The notes below the pieces were generated by a model, which was not told the DNA's origin, made no database searches, and saw only the letters and a list, made by a program, of their open reading frames with translations. From Breoghania sp. (GTDB lineage: Bacteria > Pseudomonadota > Alphaproteobacteria > Rhizobiales > Stappiaceae): a stretch of DNA of 64,000 nucleotides. This document shows, one piece after another, positions 1-8,751 of this stretch. How positions within the stretch are numbered: position 1 is the stretch's first letter; every line of letters starts with the position of its first letter. The stretch is taken from positions 4,137,001 to 4,201,000 of the forward strand of contig NZ_OY771475.1 of assembly GCF_963674635.1 (NCBI RefSeq), read 5' to 3'. The translations under genes were made by a program, and so were the position numbers.

Positions 1-46
1 CCCCGCGCCGGTGCCGGTGTTCTGGGGCATGGACAAGCTGGAGTAA
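1..46 (+). CDS. C-terminal end of a gene, possibly the solute-binding protein of a peptide-type ABC importer
   Basis: The only open frame that ends cleanly here reads PAPVPVFWGMDKLE and stops at the TAA at 44-46; the rest lies outside the window. Position directly upstream of two permeases and an ATPase of the Dpp/Opp type suggests the C-terminus of the periplasmic binding protein. The fragment has no diagnostic motif, so the identity is inferred from context alone. The 165 bases between this stop and the first permease hold no gene. Confidence 0.4.
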   Translation, partial: PAPVPVFWGMDKLE

Positions 47-211
47 GAGGGTGCTTCTGGCCAGAGGGGGGGCGGGGCTCATGGGGATCGCCCGGCTCGT
101 CCCGCGGTTCCGGCCTTTATCGCTGCGGTCTTTTCTGGTTAGAGGATCAGAAGTGCGCAGTCTTCTTCCGTTCCCTCATGCGCTGGCGCCTTGCCGAGGA
201 CCCTCAGGTCG

Positions 212-1153
212 ATGATTGGCTATTTCGTGAGACGTGTGCTTGCAGTGATCCCGGTCATGGCGATCGTGGGGGTGTTCGTCTTCCTGTTGCTCCGGCTGAC
301 GCCGGGCGATCCGGCGGCGATTCTCGCGGGCGATGCGGCGACCCCCGCCCAGCTTGGACGGATCCGCGCCTCGCTGGGGCTCAACGAGCCGCTTCCTGAG
401 CAATTCGCCACATGGGTGGGGCAGTTGTTGCAGGGGGATCTGGGCATCTCGCTCATTTCCAACACCCCCGTGACGCAGATGATCGGCCAACGTATCTGGC
501 CAACCCTCAACATCGCCCTCCTGACGATCGTTCTCTCCGTCGTGATCGCGGTGCCGATGGGCGTGGTGGCGGCGTGGCGGCATCGTTCCTGGGTGGATCA
601 CACGGTGATGAGCCTTTCGGTGCTGGGCTTTTCCGTGCCGGTTTTCGTCATCGGCTATGTGCTGATCCAGACCTTTTCCATCCAATTGCGCTGGTTGCCG
701 GTGCAGGGCTACACCGCGCCGGGCACGGATTTCGGCAAGTTTCTCGCCCACGCGATCCTGCCCTGCCTGACGCTGGCCGCCATCTATGTGGCGCTGATCG
801 CCCGGATGACGCGGGCGAGCCTGCTGGAGGTTCTGGGCGAGGATTATATCCGCACCGCGCGCGCCAAGGGGGTGAGCGAGAGGCATGTCCTCTTCCGCCA
901 TGGCCTGAGAAACGCGGCGGTGCCGATCCTCACCGTCATCGGCTCCGGCTTCGCGCTGCTCATCGGCGGTGTGGTGGTGACGGAAACCGTCTTCAACATT
1001 CCCGGCCTCGGGCGTCTCACCGTCGATGCGGTTCTGGCGCGCGACTATCCGGTCATTCAGGGCATCATCCTGCTGATGAGCGCGCTCTATGTGCTGGTCA
1101 ATCTGCTGATCGACCTCTCCTACAGCCTTGTTGATCCGAGAATCCGATACTGA
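212..1153 (+). CDS. ABC transporter permease, DppB/OppB type
   Basis: Inner-membrane permease of a peptide/nickel-type (Dpp/Opp) ABC importer, about 313 residues. It begins MIGYFVRRVLAVIPVM, the usual N-terminal segment of DppB, and contains the early PGDPAAIL motif. The EAA loop region reads RAKGVSERHVLFRHGLRNA and faces the ATPase. It ends in LVDPRIRY, the standard DppB C-terminus. ATG 212 is preferred over the in-frame TTG at 191 because family proteins begin at this point. Its TGA overlaps the ATG of the next permease by one base (TGATG), so the two are translationally coupled. Substrate unknown; the M20 hydrolase at the end of the operon suggests an amide- or peptide-like ligand. Confidence 0.93.
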   Translation: MIGYFVRRVLAVIPVMAIVGVFVFLLLRLTPGDPAAILAGDAATPAQLGRIRASLGLNEPLPEQFATWVGQLLQGDLGISLISNTPVTQMIGQRIWPTLNIALLTIVLSVVIAVPMGVVAAWRHRSWVDHTVMSLSVLGFSVPVFVIGYVLIQTFSIQLRWLPVQGYTAPGTDFGKFLAHAILPCLTLAAIYVALIARMTRASLLEVLGEDYIRTARAKGVSERHVLFRHGLRNAAVPILTVIGSGFALLIGGVVVTETVFNIPGLGRLTVDAVLARDYPVIQGIILLMSALYVLVNLLIDLSYSLVDPRIRY

Positions 1154-2037
1154 TGGGCGCCGCCCCCAAGCCCGCTTCCGGCATGCAGATCGTGCTCGGC
1201 GCCCTGTCGCTGCCGAGGGCTTCGCGCCTTGGCGCCGCGCCGCTGATCGCGGCGGGCGTGCTGGTGCTGATCATCGCGGCCTCGGTGAGCGCGCCGCTCT
1301 ATATTCCGCATGATCCGCTTGCCATAGACGCGCTGCACCGGCTCAAGGGGCCAAGCCCGGCGCACCTTCTGGGCACGGACAATTTCGGTCGCGACCTCTT
1401 TTCCCGCGTCATGATGGGGGGGCGGGTGTCGCTTTTCATCGGCGTCGGGGCAGCCTTGGTCAGCGTGATGCTGGGGCTCGCCATCGGGCTTGTCTCTGGC
1501 TTCTTCCGTTTGGCCGACGCGATCATCATGCGGATCATGGACAGCCTCATGGCGATCCCCTCCATCCTGCTGGCCATCGCCTTCGTCGCGCTGAACGGGC
1601 CGAGCCTGTGGTCGGTGATTGCCGCGATCACGATTTCCGAGATACCGCGCGTGGTCAGGCTGGTCAGATCCGTGGTGCTTTCGGCGCGCGAGGAGCCCTA
1701 TGTGGAAGCGGCGATCGCGCTTGGATCCTCCATGCCGAAGATCCTGATCCAGCACCTGCTGCCCAACACGCTGGCCCCGCTCATCGTGCAGGGCACCTAT
1801 ATCTGTGCCTCCGCCATCCTTGTGGAGGCGATCCTGTCCTTTCTGGGGGCGGGCGTTTCGAGCGAAATCCCGACCTGGGGCAACATCATGGCGGAGGGGC
1901 GGCTCTATTTTCAGATCAAGCCGATGCTGATCTTCTGGCCGGGGCTGATGCTGTCGGTCTGTATTCTCGCGATCAATCTTCTTGGCGACACCGCGCGCGA
2001 TCTGATCGATCCGCGGCTCAGACAGCGGGAGGCGTGA
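1153..2037 (+). CDS. ABC transporter permease, DppC/OppC type
   Basis: Second permease of the Dpp-type importer, 294 residues. It has the DppC hallmark near residue 74, HLLGTDNFGRDLFSRVM, and the EAA motif EAAIALGSSMPKILIQHLLPN, followed by FLGAGVSSEIPTWGNIMAEG and the C-terminal DPRLRQ. About six membrane segments are expected. It starts inside the TGA of the upstream permease, and the fused ATPase begins two bases after its stop, so all three are one transcription unit. Confidence 0.94.
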   Translation: MGAAPKPASGMQIVLGALSLPRASRLGAAPLIAAGVLVLIIAASVSAPLYIPHDPLAIDALHRLKGPSPAHLLGTDNFGRDLFSRVMMGGRVSLFIGVGAALVSVMLGLAIGLVSGFFRLADAIIMRIMDSLMAIPSILLAIAFVALNGPSLWSVIAAITISEIPRVVRLVRSVVLSAREEPYVEAAIALGSSMPKILIQHLLPNTLAPLIVQGTYICASAILVEAILSFLGAGVSSEIPTWGNIMAEGRLYFQIKPMLIFWPGLMLSVCILAINLLGDTARDLIDPRLRQREA

Positions 2038-2039
2038 CG

Positions 2040-3737
2040 ATGGTGTTCAAGTCCCGCACTCTCCACGACCGGCCGGTGGTTCTGGAAATCGCGGATCTGA
2101 GCGTACGGCTTGCGGGCGATGCGAGTGCGCGCCCCATCCTCGACAGGGTTTCGATGACGATCCGGGCGGGCGAGACGGCTTGTCTGGTGGGCGAAAGCGG
2201 ATCGGGAAAGTCGGTCACCGCGCTCGCCACCATGGGGTTGTTGCCGAAGGAGACCCTTGAAGCGAGCGACGGGCGGATCCTGCTTCAGGGGCGGAACCTG
2301 CTGGGGCTCGGGCCGCAGGCCATGCGCGATGTGCGGGCCAGTCTGGTCTCGATGGTCTTTCAGGAACCCAGAACCGCGCTCAATCCGGTCATGCGCGTGG
2401 GCGCGCAGATCGAGGAAGTGCTCGACGCGCATATGCGTTTGCCGAAGCGGGAGAAGACGCGGCGGGTTCACGACATTCTCCATCAGGTGCATCTGCCGGA
2501 GGTGGAGCGCATATATGCCTCCTATCCGCACCAGCTTTCCGGTGGCCAGCGCCAGCGCATCATGATCGCCATGGCGCTGATCCTGAAGCCGCGGCTCCTC
2601 ATTGCCGACGAGCCGACAACCGCGCTCGACGTGACGACGCAGAAGCAGATCCTGAGCCTGATCGCGGAACTGCAGGAAAAGCACGACACCGCGGTTCTGT
2701 TCATCACTCACGACATGGGCGTGGTGGCGGAGATCGCCGACACGGTGCATGTGATGCGCGACGGCGCGATCGTGGAAAGCGCGCCCGCGGGCCAACTCCT
2801 GCGCGCCCCGGAGCAAGACTATACCCGCACGTTGCTGAAAGCCGTGCCAAGCCTTGCGCCGCGTCCTGCGCGCGCCGCAGCCGAAGGCCCGCCGGTTCTG
2901 GAGGTGGACGGTCTTGGAAAGCTCTATGGTCGGGGACGCTGGTTTTCGGCAAAGGCGGCGACACAGGCGGCGCGCGATGTGCGTTTTTCCATCGCGCGCG
3001 GGCGTACGCTCGGCATTGTCGGCGAAAGCGGCTCGGGCAAGTCCACAGTCGCGCGCTGCATCCTGCGGCTGATCGATCCGAGCGAGGGCTCGGTCCGGGT
3101 TGCGGGAACCGAGATCGCCCGGCTTTCGCGGCGCAGGCTGAGGCCACATCGCAAACACATCCAGATCGTCTTTCAGGATCCGTTCCGCTCGCTCAATCCA
3201 CGCTGGAGCGTCGGGCAGAGCCTCATGGAGGGGCTGCTCAATTGCGGCATGGACAAGGGGGCAGCCCTGGCGCGGGCGGGCGAGCTGCTGGCTCTGGTCG
3301 GTCTGCCGGAGGATGCGGCGGATCGCTATCCTCACCAGTTTTCCGGTGGCCAGCGCCAGCGCATCGCGATTGCCCGCGCCATCGCCATGGAGCCTGATGT
3401 GCTGGTGGCGGACGAGGCGGTCTCCGCGCTCGATGTCTCCGTTCAGGCGCAGGTGCTCGATCTGCTGGATCAGCTTCAGAAGAAGCTCGGCCTCGCCATT
3501 GTCTTCATCACGCATGATCTTCGCGTTGCCGCGCAAATCTGCGACGAAGTAATTGTGATGCAAAAGGGGGTCATCGTGGAGCATGATACGGCGGCCAATG
3601 TTCTGGCGCGGCCCCGCAACCCCTATACGCGTCAACTGATCGAAGCCGCCCCGGGCCGGGGATGGGACTTCGCCAATTTTCGTGCGCTTCAACCTGCCGA
3701 AGAGCAGGAGGCGCGACCTTCACCTTCCATGGAGTAA
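2040..3737 (+). CDS. Fused double ATP-binding protein of the peptide-type ABC importer (DppD-DppF)
   Basis: About 565 residues carrying two complete nucleotide-binding domains that energise the two permeases upstream. Each half has a Walker A (GESGSGKS), a Q-loop (VFQEP and VFQDP), an ABC signature (LSGGQRQR and FSGGQRQR), a Walker B (LIADEPTTALD and LVADEAVSALD) and an H-loop (ITHD). The second Walker B has the DEAVSALD form usual for the DppF half. The open frame extends far upstream over the permease gene, but ATG 2040, two bases after its stop, gives the family N-terminus VVLEIADLSV. A second fused ATPase of the same size lies at 40949-42646. Confidence 0.95.
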   Translation: MVFKSRTLHDRPVVLEIADLSVRLAGDASARPILDRVSMTIRAGETACLVGESGSGKSVTALATMGLLPKETLEASDGRILLQGRNLLGLGPQAMRDVRASLVSMVFQEPRTALNPVMRVGAQIEEVLDAHMRLPKREKTRRVHDILHQVHLPEVERIYASYPHQLSGGQRQRIMIAMALILKPRLLIADEPTTALDVTTQKQILSLIAELQEKHDTAVLFITHDMGVVAEIADTVHVMRDGAIVESAPAGQLLRAPEQDYTRTLLKAVPSLAPRPARAAAEGPPVLEVDGLGKLYGRGRWFSAKAATQAARDVRFSIARGRTLGIVGESGSGKSTVARCILRLIDPSEGSVRVAGTEIARLSRRRLRPHRKHIQIVFQDPFRSLNPRWSVGQSLMEGLLNCGMDKGAALARAGELLALVGLPEDAADRYPHQFSGGQRQRIAIARAIAMEPDVLVADEAVSALDVSVQAQVLDLLDQLQKKLGLAIVFITHDLRVAAQICDEVIVMQKGVIVEHDTAANVLARPRNPYTRQLIEAAPGRGWDFANFRALQPAEEQEARPSPSME

Positions 3738-3741
3738 AGAC

Positions 3742-4902
3742 ATGCCCGTTCTGCCGCTGATAGAGACCTATGCCGATGAACTGACCGCGGTGCGCCGCGA
3801 TATCCATGCCCATCCTGAACTCGGCTTCGAGGAAGAGCGCACCTCGTCAATTGTCGCGGAAATGCTCACCTCATGGGGCATCGAGGTCCATCGTGGCATC
3901 GGCAAGACCGGGGTCGTGGGCGTTTTGCAGGGCAAGGGCGGCGGCACGCGTTCCATCGGCCTGCGCGCCGACATGGATGCGCTGGCGATGGATGAACTGA
4001 CGAACCTTCCCTACGCCTCGCAAAATCCCGGTCGCTTCCATGGGTGCGGCCATGATGCCCATACCACCATGTTGCTGGGCGCGGCGCGCTATCTGGCCGA
4101 AACGCGGGATTTCGACGGTCGGGTGGTGTTCATCTTCCAGCCTGCGGAAGAGGGGCGCGGCGGGGCCAAGGCCATGATCGCGGACGGGCTTTTCGAGAAG
4201 TTTCCCTGCGACGAGATCTACGGCATGCACAACGATCCGATGGCGGATGAAAACACCTTCGCGATCAAGCCGGGCGTGGAAATGGCCGGGGCGAGTATCT
4301 TCGAGATCACCATCAATGGCGTTGGCAGCCACGCCGCCCATCCGCACCAGTCACATGACCCGGTCATGGTCGCGACCCAGCTTGTGCAGGCCCTGCAATC
4401 GGTGGTCAGCCGGAACGTGCGGCCGACCGATCCGGCGGTTCTTTCCGTGACCCAGATCCATGCGGGCTCCGCCTTCAACGTGGTGCCGGACAAGGCCACG
4501 ATTGCCGGCACGATCCGCTGTTTCTCCGAGGAGGTGCGGGACATGATGCACGCGCGGGTGGAAGACATCTGCGCCGGTCTCGCCCGCAGCTTCGACGTCG
4601 AGATCGACGCGAAGGTCACGCCGTTATTCTCGGTCTTGAAGAACGATGAGGCCCTTTCGCACGCCTATGTGGATGCGGCGCGCGATATTCTGGGCGAGGA
4701 CAGGGTTACGGTTTCGGACAAGCTGATCACCGGCAGCGAGGATTTCTCTGACATGCTCGCCGTGGTGCCCGGCGCCTATTGCCGGATCGGCCACAAGGGC
4801 GGTGTGCCGCTGCACAATTCCGGCTTTATCGTCGATGACGACATGCTGCCGGTCGGGGCTTCGGTGATGGCGCGCATCGTTGAAAAGCGCCTGCCGCTGT
4901 AA
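3742..4902 (+). CDS. M20 family metal-dependent amidohydrolase
   Basis: Cytoplasmic M20D peptidase/amidohydrolase of the hippurate hydrolase type, 386 residues. It hydrolyses an N-acyl amino acid or similar amide. Metal ligands are visible: C102, H104 and H107 in HGCGHDAH, and E136-E137 in QPAEEG. The dimerisation domain includes GSHAAHPHQSHDP, and SEDFSDM lies near the C-terminus. The open frame starts earlier, but ATG 3742 follows an RBS-like GGAG and gives the usual start PVLPLIETYADEL. It lies four bases after the ABC ATPase stop, so the imported ligand is probably its substrate. The exact substrate cannot be told. Its stop is only four bases from the convergent SURF1 stop. Confidence 0.9.
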   Translation: MPVLPLIETYADELTAVRRDIHAHPELGFEEERTSSIVAEMLTSWGIEVHRGIGKTGVVGVLQGKGGGTRSIGLRADMDALAMDELTNLPYASQNPGRFHGCGHDAHTTMLLGAARYLAETRDFDGRVVFIFQPAEEGRGGAKAMIADGLFEKFPCDEIYGMHNDPMADENTFAIKPGVEMAGASIFEITINGVGSHAAHPHQSHDPVMVATQLVQALQSVVSRNVRPTDPAVLSVTQIHAGSAFNVVPDKATIAGTIRCFSEEVRDMMHARVEDICAGLARSFDVEIDAKVTPLFSVLKNDEALSHAYVDAARDILGEDRVTVSDKLITGSEDFSDMLAVVPGAYCRIGHKGGVPLHNSGFIVDDDMLPVGASVMARIVEKRLPL

Positions 4903-4906
4903 CGCG

Positions 4907-5680
4907 TCAGCGCCGTGCGGCGCGGCGCTCCTCGCGCAGGATATAGAGGCCCGCGCCCAGCGACATCAACGCCAGCGAAAACCAGGTGATCGCATAGACG
5001 AGATGGTTGTTGTGAAAGCGCACGATGGTCAGGCCGCCGATGGGGTAAGTCCCGGGCGGCGAGGCGACGGCGTCGGCATCCAGAAAATAGGGCGCGATGT
5101 GTCCAAGGCCGCGTGCCTTGGCGATCGCGCCCACGTCGCGGGAATACCAGCGCTCGTCATCGGGTGCGTTCTCGCGCAGGAAGGCGCCGCCCGGCTCGCT
5201 CATGCGCAGGAGGCCGGAAAGCGTGGTGAGGCCGTTGCCTGCCGGGGCAGGGCGTGAGGCTGGGGCTTTTCTGTCCGGCGGGACAAAGCCGCGGTTGACG
5301 AGAACGGTGAAGCCGCGTTCCGTTTCAAAGGGTGTGACGACCCAATAGCCGGAGCCCAGATCCGTGGTGGCGCGCACCAGCGTCTCACGGGCATCGTCGA
5401 AGTACCCTGTCACGGAGATGTGGCGGTACTCGGCCGTGTCGCGGGTGATTGCCGGCCAGTCTTTCGGACCTGGTGCGGGCACGGCGGGGGCATGGATGCG
5501 GGCCTCCACCCGTTCGATCAGGGCCAGTTTCCAGCCAAGCCGCTTGACCTGCCAGACGCCGAGCGCGGCGCCTGCGACCATGCCGAGAACGATGAGGCTT
5601 CCCACAAGCGCAAGCGTTGCGCGGGACCGCCGGTGCGGCCCCGTCGCCTCACGCGCGCGCCGATCGGCAGCCCCGGCCAT
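4907..5680 (-). CDS. SURF1 family oxidase assembly protein
   Basis: SURF1-like factor for terminal-oxidase maturation, about 257 residues. There is an N-terminal membrane segment (LALVGSLIVLGMVAGAALGVWQVKRLGWK) followed by the family sequence ALIERVEARIHAPA. The middle of the protein holds the typical DLGSGYWVVTPFET and VLVNRGFVPP, and a second membrane segment (HLVYAITWFSLALMSLGAGLYI) lies near the end. ATG 5680, two bases after cyoD, is chosen over the upstream frame start because it removes a non-conserved leader. As last gene of the cyo cluster it presumably assists haem insertion into this oxidase; no haem O synthase (cyoE) is present nearby. Confidence 0.9.
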   Translation of the reverse strand: MAGAADRRAREATGPHRRSRATLALVGSLIVLGMVAGAALGVWQVKRLGWKLALIERVEARIHAPAVPAPGPKDWPAITRDTAEYRHISVTGYFDDARETLVRATTDLGSGYWVVTPFETERGFTVLVNRGFVPPDRKAPASRPAPAGNGLTTLSGLLRMSEPGGAFLRENAPDDERWYSRDVGAIAKARGLGHIAPYFLDADAVASPPGTYPIGGLTIVRFHNNHLVYAITWFSLALMSLGAGLYILREERRAARR

Positions 5681-5682
5681 GC

Positions 5683-6075
5683 TCACGGCAACTGCCTCAT
5701 GTCGTGCGTCGGCATCATGTTGGTGTTGAGGTGGTACATCACCCACAGCGAGCCCGCGAGCGTGATCGCCACGATGATGATCGTGAAGGCGAGCGCCAGC
5801 AGGTTCCAGCCGCCTTCCGATTTTGCGTCCATATGGAGGAAGAAGACCATGTGGACGCAGATCTGGATGACGGCCATGCCCATGATGACGAAGATCGTCG
5901 CCTGTTTGTCCAGCATCCCGCTCATCACCAGCCAGAACGGGATCGCCGTCAGGATGAGCGACGCGACAAACCCCGTCATGTAGCCGCGGGTGGTGGCATG
6001 GGAGGGGGCGGTGTCGTGAGGCCCGTGATCGGGGCTGTGGCCGTGGTGTTCCATGGCGTGCGGATCGGCGCTCAT
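5683..6075 (-). CDS. cyoD: Cytochrome bo3-type ubiquinol oxidase subunit IV
   Basis: Small membrane subunit of the quinol oxidase, 130 residues. A His-rich N-terminus (MEHHGHSPDHGPH) is followed by three membrane segments, with the family motif QICVHMVFFLHMD between the second and third. The chosen ATG overlaps the cyoC stop (ATGA), which removes a long non-homologous leader present in the open frame. Subunit IV is thought to help assembly and stability of the complex. Confidence 0.94.
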   Translation of the reverse strand: MSADPHAMEHHGHSPDHGPHDTAPSHATTRGYMTGFVASLILTAIPFWLVMSGMLDKQATIFVIMGMAVIQICVHMVFFLHMDAKSEGGWNLLALAFTIIIVAITLAGSLWVMYHLNTNMMPTHDMRQLP

Positions 6076-6704
6076 CGCAGCATTCCCATCAGGTAGACGA
6101 AGGTGAAGACGCCGATCCAGACGACGTCGAGGAAGTGCCAGAACATGCTCAGGCACATGAGGCGTCGGCGATTGGCCTCGATCAGGCCGTGGCGCGTGAT
6201 CTGGGTCATCAGGGTGAAGAGCCAGATCAGGCCGAAGGCGACGTGCAGGCCGTGGGTGCCGACCAGCGCGAAGAAGGACGACAGGAAGGCGCTGCGCTGG
6301 GGCGTTGCGCCCAGATGGATCAGCTCGGAAAACTCGTAGAGCTCGATGGAGAGAAAGGCGAGGCCGAAGAGGGCGGTCAGGCCGAGCCAGAAAAGCGTGC
6401 TGCGGTGGGCCCGGTTCTGCATCGCGATCACGGCAAAGCCGTAGGTGATGGAGGAAAACAGCAGCATGGAGGTGTTGATCGCCACGAGGTGGAGATCGAA
6501 CAGATCCTTGGGCGCGGGGCCTGCGGCATAGGCAGTGCCCAACACGCCATAGGTTGCGAAGAGGACTGCGAAGATCAGGCAGTCGCTCATCAGGTAGATC
6601 CAGAAGCCCAGAAGCGTGGAGCTGCCTTCGGGATGAACCGGCTCATGCTCCAGATGGTAGGCGCGCGCGGGGGCGTTCTGCGCGACGCTTTGCATTGCGT
6701 TCAT
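6072..6704 (-). CDS. cyoC: Cytochrome bo3-type ubiquinol oxidase subunit III
   Basis: Subunit III, 210 residues with five predicted membrane segments. Family sequences include LLGFWIYLMSDCLIFAVLFATY near the start, GTHGLHVAFGLIWL in the middle and FWHFLDVVWIGVFTFVYLMG at the end. It lies four bases downstream of cyoB and overlaps cyoD by ATGA, as in classical cyo operons. Confidence 0.96.
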   Translation of the reverse strand: MNAMQSVAQNAPARAYHLEHEPVHPEGSSTLLGFWIYLMSDCLIFAVLFATYGVLGTAYAAGPAPKDLFDLHLVAINTSMLLFSSITYGFAVIAMQNRAHRSTLFWLGLTALFGLAFLSIELYEFSELIHLGATPQRSAFLSSFFALVGTHGLHVAFGLIWLFTLMTQITRHGLIEANRRRLMCLSMFWHFLDVVWIGVFTFVYLMGMLR

Positions 6705-6708
6705 GTCA

Positions 6709-8724
6709 TTACCCCTGTTGCGCGAGAAGGCGCGTGCGGTCGTTTTCCGTCTTCGTCACCGTTTCGGCGTCGATGTGGAAATCGCGCTTGTAGTTGAAGG
6801 TATGGGCGATGGCGGTGGCAAGCAGCGCCACAAAGCCGAGCGCCGCGAGCCACCAGATGTACCAGATGAGGGCAAAGCCGGTGACGACGCTCAGGCCCGC
6901 CAGAACGATCCCGGCACCGGTATTGGCGGGCATGTGGATCGGCTTGTAGCCGGTGAGCGGGCGCTGGTAGCCGTGTTTCTTCATGTCCCACCACGCGTCG
7001 TGGTCATGGACGACGGGGGTGAAGGCGAAGTTGTAATCCGGCGGGGGCGAAGAGGTCGCCCATTCCAGCGTGCGGCCCTGCCAAGGGTCGCCGGTCGTGT
7101 CCGCAAGCTCCTTGCGGCGCATCACCGAGACTGCGATCTGGATGAGGAAGCAGGCGATGCCGATGGCGATCATGATCGCGCCGATGCCTGCGATGACGAA
7201 CCAGATCTGCAGCGAGGGATCGTCGAAGACGCGCATGCGGCGGGTGACGCCCATCAGGCCCAGCACATAGAGCGGCACGAAGGCGAAATAGAAGCCGACC
7301 ACCCAGAACCAGAAGGAGAGCTTGCCCCAGAAGGGATCGAGCTTGAAGCCGAAGGCCTTGGGGAACCAGTAGCTGATCGCGGCGAAGGCGCCGAAGAGCA
7401 CACCTCCGATGATCACGTTGTGGAAGTGGGCAATCAGGAACAGGCTGTTGTGGAGGGAGAAGTCGGCAGGCGGCACCGCCAGCATGACGCCCGACATGCC
7501 GCCGAGGACGAAGGTCAGCATGAAGGCGACCGTCCACATCATCGGCAATTCGTAGCGGATGCGGCCCTTGTACATGGTGAAGAGCCAGTTGAACATCTTC
7601 GCCCCTGTCGGGATGGAGATGATCATGGTGGTGATGCCGAAGAAGGCGTTGACGCTGGCCCCCGACCCCATCGTGAAGAAGTGGTGCAGCCAGACGAGAT
7701 AGGACAGCACCGTGATGACGATGGTGGCGTAGACCATGGAAGTGTAGCCGAAAAGCCGCTTGCCGCAGAAGGTGGCGGTGACCTCGGAGAAGACGCCGAA
7801 CATCGGCAGGATTAGGATGTAGACCTCCGGGTGGCCCCAGATCCAGATCAGGTTCACGTACATCATCGGGTTGCCGCCGAAATCGTTCGTGAAGAAGTTG
7901 GTGCCGACATAACGGTCGAGCGTGAGAAGGCCAAGAACGGCGGTGAGGACCGGGAAGGCGGCGACGATGAGCACGTTGGTGCAAAGCGCCGTCCACGTGA
8001 AGATCGGCATCTGCATCAGCTTCATGCCCGGTGCGCGCATCTTCACGATGGTCGCGACCAGGTTCACACCCGACAGCAACGTCCCCACGCCCGCGATCTG
8101 GAGCGCCCAGATGTAATAGTCGACGCCGACATCCGGGCTGTAGCCGATATTGGAAAGCGGCGGATAGGCGAGCCAGCCGGTGCGTGCGAATGCGCCGACA
8201 AAGAGCGAGGCCATCACCGTAACCGCGCCGCCCGCCGTCATCCAGAAGCTGAAATTGTTCAGGAAGGGAAAGGAAACGTCGCGGGCCCCGATCTGCAGGG
8301 GAACGATGTAATTCATCAGGCCGGTGACAAAGGGCATCGCCACGAAAAAGATCATGATCACACCGTGGGCGGTGAAGATCTGATCGTAGTGATGGGCGTT
8401 GAGATAGCCCTCCGAGCCGTTGAAGGCGATGGCCTGCTGCAGCCGCATCATGATGGCGTCGGCGAAGCCGCGCAGCAGCATGATCAGGCCGAGGATCATG
8501 TACATGATGCCTATGCGCTTGTGATCCACGGTGGTGAACCATTCGCGCCACAGATAGCCCCAAAGCCGGAAGCGTGTGATCGCCGCCAGCACCGTCAGCC
8601 CGCCAAGGGCGACGACGGCGAATGTCGCCACGACGATGGGCTCGTGAAGCGGCAGGGAGTGGAGGCCCAAGCGCCCGAGGAGGAACGATGTCTGGACTGG
8701 TTGGTCAATCATGCTTGCCTGCAT
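6709..8724 (-). CDS. cyoB: Cytochrome bo3-type ubiquinol oxidase subunit I
   Basis: Catalytic haem-copper subunit, 671 residues, about fifteen membrane segments. Visible ligands are the low-spin haem His in FTAHGVIMIFF, the CuB His cross-linked to Tyr in IWGHPEVY, the CuB pair in LVWLHHFF, and the haem His residues in IAHFHNVIIGG. The K-channel sequence SIPTGAKMFNWL is intact. It reduces O2 to water with quinol and pumps protons. A start five codons in (8712) is also possible. Gene order cyoA-B-C-D-SURF1 supports the oxidase assignment. Confidence 0.97.
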   Translation of the reverse strand: MQASMIDQPVQTSFLLGRLGLHSLPLHEPIVVATFAVVALGGLTVLAAITRFRLWGYLWREWFTTVDHKRIGIMYMILGLIMLLRGFADAIMMRLQQAIAFNGSEGYLNAHHYDQIFTAHGVIMIFFVAMPFVTGLMNYIVPLQIGARDVSFPFLNNFSFWMTAGGAVTVMASLFVGAFARTGWLAYPPLSNIGYSPDVGVDYYIWALQIAGVGTLLSGVNLVATIVKMRAPGMKLMQMPIFTWTALCTNVLIVAAFPVLTAVLGLLTLDRYVGTNFFTNDFGGNPMMYVNLIWIWGHPEVYILILPMFGVFSEVTATFCGKRLFGYTSMVYATIVITVLSYLVWLHHFFTMGSGASVNAFFGITTMIISIPTGAKMFNWLFTMYKGRIRYELPMMWTVAFMLTFVLGGMSGVMLAVPPADFSLHNSLFLIAHFHNVIIGGVLFGAFAAISYWFPKAFGFKLDPFWGKLSFWFWVVGFYFAFVPLYVLGLMGVTRRMRVFDDPSLQIWFVIAGIGAIMIAIGIACFLIQIAVSVMRRKELADTTGDPWQGRTLEWATSSPPPDYNFAFTPVVHDHDAWWDMKKHGYQRPLTGYKPIHMPANTGAGIVLAGLSVVTGFALIWYIWWLAALGFVALLATAIAHTFNYKRDFHIDAETVTKTENDRTRLLAQQG

Positions 8725-8751
8725 TCTTTGATCGTGAAACCGGGGCTGGGC

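Noticed and set aside
1911..3692. 593-residue minus-strand frame over the first fused ABC ATPase
   Set aside because: Shadow of a clear two-domain ATPase; composition is unlike real proteins and there is no ribosome-binding context.
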